From positions 156,354 to 220,353 of the forward strand of contig JASGGU010000001.1 in NCBI GenBank assembly GCA_047602645.1: a DNA stretch of 64,000 nt, read 5' to 3'. The notes under the pieces were generated by a model that did not search any database, had not been told where the DNA came from, and worked only from the letters and a program-made list of their open reading frames with translations. Origin of the DNA: JAEYFP01 sp047602645 (GTDB lineage: Bacteria; Bacillota; Clostridia; Lachnospirales; Lachnospiraceae). Shown piece after piece: positions 59,878 to 64,000 of the stretch; the first letter of the stretch is position 1, and each line of letters starts with the position of its first letter. Position numbers and translations under genes: made by a program.

Positions 59878-60656
59878 AACTGGTGATTCGTGTATTAAAA
59901 TCAATGTGTATCGCATTCTCTATGTTTTCCGCGCTTCCGGTTCCGCAATTTGAATGGAAAGAGGAGGACATGCACTACATGCTTTTATTTTTTCCGTTTG
60001 TAGGGCTTGTGATCGGCATAGCCGCCTATGCATGGCGGCTGGTCTGTGATGTTTTTTCGATCGGAGGAGTCTGCTTTGCGCTTGTCGGAACGGTGATTCC
60101 GCTATTGATTTCAGGCGGAATCCATGCGGACGGCTATATGGACACCATGGATGCGCTGCACTCTTATCAGCCGAAAGAAAAAAAACTGGAAATTTTCAAG
60201 GACCCGCATACCGGCGCATTTTCTGTTATTTGGCTGCTTCTCTATTATTTATTGTATGCGGGTGCTTATTCAGAACTGAGCGGCACGCGTGCCCTGCTGA
60301 TCTTAGGGACGGGCTATTGGCTTTCACGGATTCTGAGCGGGATCGGAAGCATCTGCTTTCCTTGTGCGAAGAAAGATGGCTTACTCTTTCTGTTTGCCGG
60401 GCAGTCTGACAAAGCGGCAGTAAAAAGTCTTCTATCGGTACAGCTGGTTTTGTGCGGAGCCGTTCTTTTGTATCTTTCTGCTATCATCGGCGGAGCTGTG
60501 CTGCTCATGAGTATCCTTACACTGCTGCTTTACCGGTACCAATGCAAAAAGGAATTCGGCGGAATTACGGGAGATACGGCAGGATATTTTACAATGCTGT
60601 GCGAAGAAGTCATTGTGATTGTGACAGCGGCAGGATGCGCCATGGGACTTCTATAA
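59874..60656 (+). CDS. cobS: Adenosylcobinamide-GDP ribazoletransferase
   Basis: A 260-residue membrane enzyme with several hydrophobic segments that joins adenosylcobinamide-GDP and alpha-ribazole. The conserved motif GGIHADGYMDTMDAL and the KDPHTGAF segment are present and should bind metal and substrate. Its ATG overlaps the cobU stop (ATGA), showing translational coupling. It completes nucleotide-loop assembly with CobU and CobT. Confidence 0.95.
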   Translation: MKLVIRVLKSMCIAFSMFSALPVPQFEWKEEDMHYMLLFFPFVGLVIGIAAYAWRLVCDVFSIGGVCFALVGTVIPLLISGGIHADGYMDTMDALHSYQPKEKKLEIFKDPHTGAFSVIWLLLYYLLYAGAYSELSGTRALLILGTGYWLSRILSGIGSICFPCAKKDGLLFLFAGQSDKAAVKSLLSVQLVLCGAVLLYLSAIIGGAVLLMSILTLLLYRYQCKKEFGGITGDTAGYFTMLCEEVIVIVTAAGCAMGLL

Positions 60657-60687
60657 AGCTGAAGCAGGCAGGGAAAGGAAGGATCAA

Positions 60688-61068
60688 ATGGAACTATATC
60701 TCGGCGGTTATGCACAGGGAAAGCTTACGTATGTTTTGGAAAATAGGGGGAATGTGCTCCCTGTTGTGGAGGGACTTGAGGGACTGGCGGATTACGGGAC
60801 GGAGGATACCGTTATTTTCCGGGCTTTTCATAATTGGTTTTTTGAAGAACTGAAAAAGGGAAAAAATCCCGAAGAGGAAATGGAAGACGTTTTACTTTTG
60901 CATAACCGGCTCCTGATCATCTGTGATGAAGTAGGGAACGGGATTGTTCCATGCAGCGCTTTGGAACGGGAATACCGGGAACGGCTTGGGCGGTATGTAT
61001 GCCGTCTTGCGGCGGATTCGGAACGGGTGGAAAGGATTTTATGCGGAATCGGACAACGAATCAAATAA
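60688..61068 (+). CDS. Short CobU-like (cobinamide kinase family) protein with altered P-loop
   Basis: A 126-residue protein related to CobU. It begins ELYLGGYAQGKLTYV, where CobU has GG-x-x-SGKS, and ends with CDEVGNGIVPCSALEREYRE and LGRYVCRLAADSERVERILCGI, which match the end of CobU. The middle part is much shorter than in CobU (about 180 residues). The His region used for guanylylation appears absent. It may keep a kinase step, act as a partner of the CobU encoded upstream, or be decaying. It lies between cobS and cobC in the operon. Confidence 0.78.
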   Translation: MELYLGGYAQGKLTYVLENRGNVLPVVEGLEGLADYGTEDTVIFRAFHNWFFEELKKGKNPEEEMEDVLLLHNRLLIICDEVGNGIVPCSALEREYRERLGRYVCRLAADSERVERILCGIGQRIK

Positions 61069-61658
61069 AGCTGGTATTGATCAGACATGGGGCGACGGCC
61101 TCCAATGAACGCGGCAGCTACCTGGGAAAGACGGAAGAGCCGCTTTCCGAAAATGGGCTCCTGGACCTCATGAAAAAAAAAGAGAAAGGAAATTATCCGC
61201 CGGCAGAACTGGTTGCGGCCAGTCCGATGAAACGGTGCGTTCAGACAGCGGAGTTGATTTATGGAGAAGTTCCCGCTGTCCTTGTAGAAGAATGGAAGGA
61301 AATCGATTTTGGACGTTTCGAAGGTAAAACCTGGCGGGAGATGGAGGGCGATCCGGATTATCAGAAATGGATCGACAGCGGCGGAACACTGCCTATTCCA
61401 AACGGAGAGAGCATGGATATATTTATCGGACGGTGTGCCGACGGGTTTACTCATTTTTGCAAAGGACTTTTAGGCAGAAGGCCGCTGCCGGAAGCTGTGG
61501 CTCTGATTGTCCACGGAGGAACGATTATGGCGCTTTTAAGCAGCTTTTCTGAGGGGGATTACTATTCTTATCAATGCAAATGCGCAGAGGGCTATGTCTG
61601 CGAGCTTTATTTGAAAGATCAAATACGCCTGCTGGGGATCAGAAAGCTGGGGATCTGA
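61041..61658 (+). CDS. cobC: Alpha-ribazole phosphatase-like histidine phosphatase
   Basis: A 205-residue phosphoglycerate-mutase-like phosphatase. The phosphohistidine motif is LIRHGATASNERG, with Arg/Glu partners in SPMKRCVQTAELIY, DFGRFEGKTWREM and VHGGTIMALL. By context it removes phosphate from alpha-ribazole 5'-phosphate or adenosylcobalamin 5'-phosphate. The ATG at 61041 follows AAAGGA and overlaps the previous gene by 28 bases; a start at 60951 would add non-family residues. Confidence 0.88.
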   Translation: MRNRTTNQIKLVLIRHGATASNERGSYLGKTEEPLSENGLLDLMKKKEKGNYPPAELVAASPMKRCVQTAELIYGEVPAVLVEEWKEIDFGRFEGKTWREMEGDPDYQKWIDSGGTLPIPNGESMDIFIGRCADGFTHFCKGLLGRRPLPEAVALIVHGGTIMALLSSFSEGDYYSYQCKCAEGYVCELYLKDQIRLLGIRKLGI

Positions 61659-61660
61659 AC

Positions 61661-62641
61661 ATGCTGCAATATCATAGTGTCGCTTTTTTGATGGGTTTTG
61701 TACTGGACTATCTATTTGGAGATCCGCATTGGCTGTTTCATCCGGTACGTCTCATCGGGAAGCTGATTGTAAAAACAGAAGAAAGTCTGTTGAAGGAAAA
61801 TAGGAACACTCCGCTCACCGACAGGGAAAAACAAAGGAGAGGCGTCCTGCTCGTATGCATTGTGCTGACCGTAACTGCTCTTGCGGCGGGTATGCTGCTG
61901 ACAGCCGCGTACTTGGTGCATCCGATAGCGGGAGTACTGGCAGAAAGTGTCATGTCTTATCAGATCCTTGCCATGAAGTGTCTGAAAACGGAAAGTGAAC
62001 AGGTATTTACGGAGCTGGTAAAAAATGATCTGACAGGAGCAAGGCAGGCGGTGTCTAGAATCGTCGGGAGGGATACGGCGGCGCTGGATGAGGCGGGTAT
62101 CATCAGGGCAGCAGTCGAAACGGTAGCCGAAAACTGTTCAGACGGTGTGATTGCTCCGATGCTGTATTTGGCAGTCGGGGGTCCGGTACTCGGATTTTTA
62201 TATAAGGCAGTCAATACGATGGATTCCATGCTTGGCTATAAAAATGAAAAGTACCTGTATTTTGGCCGTGCGGCGGCAAAGCTGGACGATGCGGTCAATT
62301 ATATTCCGTCCAGAATCAGCGCGGGTTTCATGATCATAGCAGCTTTTTTGCCCGGTTCAGACTTTGACGGGAAAAATGCCCTGTTTATTTTTAAAAGAGA
62401 TCGTTTTCAGCACACCAGTCCTAATTCGGCACAGACAGAATCGGTATGCGCCGGGGCGCTGGGAATCCGGTTGGGCGGTGATTCCGATTATTTTGGAAAG
62501 ACGGTGAGAAAGCCATACATCGGCGATGCACGAAGGAAAGCGGAAAAAATGGATATTGTACGGGCGAACAGACTGCTTTACCGCACGGCATTTTTGTGTG
62601 AGGGAATCTGCCTGCTTTTGTTAAGCTTGGCACTGTTGTGA
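61661..62641 (+). CDS. cbiB: Adenosylcobinamide-phosphate synthase
   Basis: A 326-residue membrane protein that attaches the aminopropanol phosphate side chain to adenosylcobyric acid. The start FLMGFVLDYLFGDPHWLFHPVR and the segment ENCSDGVIAPMLYLAVGG are typical of CbiB. The ATG at 61661 begins 3 bases after the cobC stop. Its partner substrate is made by the next gene product. Several hydrophobic segments are visible. Confidence 0.95.
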   Translation: MLQYHSVAFLMGFVLDYLFGDPHWLFHPVRLIGKLIVKTEESLLKENRNTPLTDREKQRRGVLLVCIVLTVTALAAGMLLTAAYLVHPIAGVLAESVMSYQILAMKCLKTESEQVFTELVKNDLTGARQAVSRIVGRDTAALDEAGIIRAAVETVAENCSDGVIAPMLYLAVGGPVLGFLYKAVNTMDSMLGYKNEKYLYFGRAAAKLDDAVNYIPSRISAGFMIIAAFLPGSDFDGKNALFIFKRDRFQHTSPNSAQTESVCAGALGIRLGGDSDYFGKTVRKPYIGDARRKAEKMDIVRANRLLYRTAFLCEGICLLLLSLALL

Positions 62642-62684
62642 AGAGGCCGAGCAGCTGCAAGCCGATTGGGAGAGGATAGGAAAT

Positions 62685-63728
62685 ATGATTCATGGCGGGG
62701 ATATTTATCAAAACAAGGTGCGGATGGATTTTTCGGTGAACAGTAATCCGCTTGGCATGCCGGTACCGGTGAAACGAGCATTGAAGAGAGCCGTCAGGCA
62801 TTGCGGCGAATATCCGGATCTGCGGGCGGGGGAACTGAAGGAAAAGCTGGAAGTGCTGACGGGCATTTGTCGGGAGCAGATTCTGTGCGGAAACGGTGCA
62901 TCCGAGCTGCTGCTTGCCATCTTGCATGGGATCAGGCCAAGGAAAACGGCGATTCCGGTTCCGTCCTTTTACGGATATGAATATGCGGCGGCTGCCGTTA
63001 AGAGTTCCATGCTTCCAATTGTACTGCGGGAAGAGGAGAGATTTTGCCTAACCTCCAAGGTTCTGCAAAAACTGGATGACGAGGTAGATCTGCTGCTGTT
63101 GGCTAATCCGAATAATCCCACGGGAGCAATGATAGAAGCGAATCTGCTTGATAATATTCTGGAAGAGTGTCATAAAAAAGGCATCATTGTGGTATTGGAT
63201 GAATGCTTTCTGGAATTCACAGGAAAAGAAGACAGGCATTCCATGCGGAAAAAACTTTCCGATTATCCCAATTTGATTATTCTGCGGGCATTTACAAAAA
63301 TTTTTGCAATTCCGGGCGTCCGGTTGGGATATCTGCTTTGCGGGGATGAGGAGCTGCTTCAAAAAATACAGCCGCAGCTTCCCGAATGGAATCTCTCCGT
63401 GTTTGCCCAGGCAGCCGGCGCGGCGGCCTGCGGGGAAACTGCATACATAGAAAGAACGGTGCGGCTTGTAAAAAAGGAACGGGAATATCTTAAGGATCAT
63501 CTTAGGGTTCTTGGAATCGATGTTTTTTCATCCGATGCGAATTTTCTGTTTCTGCACACAAAGCTGCCGCTCTATGAAGAATTGCTGAAGAAAGGAATAC
63601 TGATCAGGGACTGCGGCAATTTCAGGGGGCTTACAAATAACTATTACCGAATCGCGGTCAAAAACCGCGGCGAAAATACACGGCTGCTCCGGGCTGTCGA
63701 AGAAATCGCGCGGGAGTCGGGTCAGTAA
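62685..63728 (+). CDS. cobD: Threonine-phosphate decarboxylase-like aminotransferase
   Basis: A 347-residue PLP enzyme of the aspartate-aminotransferase fold. It starts HGGDIYQNKVRMDFSVNSNP, as in CobD proteins, and has NPNNPTGAMI, DECFLEF and the PLP-binding Lys in LRAFTKIFAIPGVRLGY. It should make aminopropanol phosphate from threonine phosphate for CbiB. The operon context supports CobD over histidinol-phosphate aminotransferase, to which it is related. GGAGAGGA precedes the ATG. Confidence 0.9.
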   Translation: MIHGGDIYQNKVRMDFSVNSNPLGMPVPVKRALKRAVRHCGEYPDLRAGELKEKLEVLTGICREQILCGNGASELLLAILHGIRPRKTAIPVPSFYGYEYAAAAVKSSMLPIVLREEERFCLTSKVLQKLDDEVDLLLLANPNNPTGAMIEANLLDNILEECHKKGIIVVLDECFLEFTGKEDRHSMRKKLSDYPNLIILRAFTKIFAIPGVRLGYLLCGDEELLQKIQPQLPEWNLSVFAQAAGAAACGETAYIERTVRLVKKEREYLKDHLRVLGIDVFSSDANFLFLHTKLPLYEELLKKGILIRDCGNFRGLTNNYYRIAVKNRGENTRLLRAVEEIARESGQ

Positions 63729-63777
63729 GTGTAGTGCGGGCCGGAGAAAATGAGTATGAATTTGAAAGGTGAGAAGC

Positions 63778-64000
63778 ATGGAAGGAATGGAATATGTGCT
63801 GCCGGGTGAAATTGAAAAACGAAGCTTTGCGATCATAGAGGAGGAATTGAAGGAAAAAGGGATCGTTCTTTTGAACGATCAGGCACCTGTCATCAAACGT
63901 GTCATTCATACAAGCGCCGATTTTGATTATGCGTATACACTCACGTTTTCACCCGGTGCGATAGAGCGGGCAAAGACGCTGATTTTGGGAGGCGCGGACA
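63778..64000 (+). CDS. cbiC: Precorrin-8X / cobalt-precorrin-8 methylmutase, N-terminal part (continues past window)
   Basis: An open frame from ATG 63778 runs to the window end. Its 74 residues match the start of CbiC/CobH: LPGEIEKRSFAIIEEELKEKG, then VIKRVIHTSADFDYAYTLTFSPGA with the catalytic His. AAAGGTGAG precedes the ATG. It shows that genes for building the corrin ring follow, so the operon reaches beyond the lower-ligand steps seen here. Confidence 0.9.
   Translation, partial: MEGMEYVLPGEIEKRSFAIIEEELKEKGIVLLNDQAPVIKRVIHTSADFDYAYTLTFSPGAIERAKTLILGGAD

Noticed and set aside
1..64000. tRNA or rRNA genes
   Set aside because: I looked in the intergenic stretches and found no cloverleaf with T-loop GGTTCRA and no rRNA-like sequence; a dedicated scan could still find one.

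Overview
The window looks like chromosome from a low-to-moderate GC, Gram-positive anaerobe of the Clostridia, most likely Lachnospiraceae. This is inferred from gene content: an ECF transporter cassette, an S-layer-homology surface protein, NiaR-controlled NAD synthesis, BlaI/BlaR1, late cobalamin genes behind a B12 riboswitch, c-di-GMP enzymes, and small clostridial families resembling DUF4250, DUF6062 and PF09818. I saw no rRNA, tRNA or CRISPR array.

Layout. 1-3044: end of an AraC regulator and an ECF-type transporter (S, T and a double ATPase). 3153-4413: a broken AAA/DUF4143 gene. 4563-10796: a 2077-residue secreted GLUG/SLH repeat protein. 10873-17271: a sugar ABC importer with an alpha/beta hydrolase, divergent from its LacI-type regulator. 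17662-21315: nadA, a nadB-nadC fusion and niaR. 21353-25152: two small membrane proteins, guaB and an ABC-2-like permease. 25362-28028: a GGDEF-EAL protein. 28029-30894: tandem palindromic repeats, purH and a TetR regulator. 30895-36203: the most unusual part (below). 36341-44261: BlaR1/BlaI, then a two-component system with an ABC exporter. 44254-50386: an ABC-class ATPase, a GNAT, a DUF6062-like protein, a PfkB-like protein with an altered catalytic residue, an rRNA methyltransferase and a DtxR-type regulator. 50532-56403: beta-mannosidase, LacI, DUF4250, polysaccharide deacetylase and rarA. 56409-64000: cobalamin riboswitch, then cobQ, cobT, cobU, cobS, a CobU-like gene, cobC, cbiB, cobD and the start of cbiC.

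Main discovery candidate. Two segments are each bounded by 23-25 bp inverted repeats: 30978-31331 and 33832-35275. Each repeat has a tyrosine-recombinase-like core, CAGTAT - 5 bp - ATACTG. The 5-bp centre matches between the two ends of one segment but differs between segments (AGCTA versus AATCA). Each segment carries a full-consensus promoter near its left end (TTGACA/TATAAT, spacers 17 and 18) that in this assembly points left, away from the next gene on the right. Those genes are a chemoreceptor with cheW, and an HD-GYP protein likely to hydrolyse c-di-GMP. The larger segment encodes a complete tyrosine recombinase; the smaller looks like its recombinase-less relative. Symmetrical terminators lie just left of both segments. 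I read this as a pair of phase-variable promoter switches sharing one recombinase and, in this assembly, both OFF. Inversion itself cannot be shown from one sequence; a mobile element plus a MITE-like derivative is the main alternative.

Other points of interest: a dispersed palindromic repeat family, including a 123-bp tandem pair before purH; an internal ribosome-binding site in the NadB-NadC fusion; a riboswitch terminator arm that also holds the cobQ ribosome-binding site; and a PfkB-family protein with Asn in place of the catalytic Asp.
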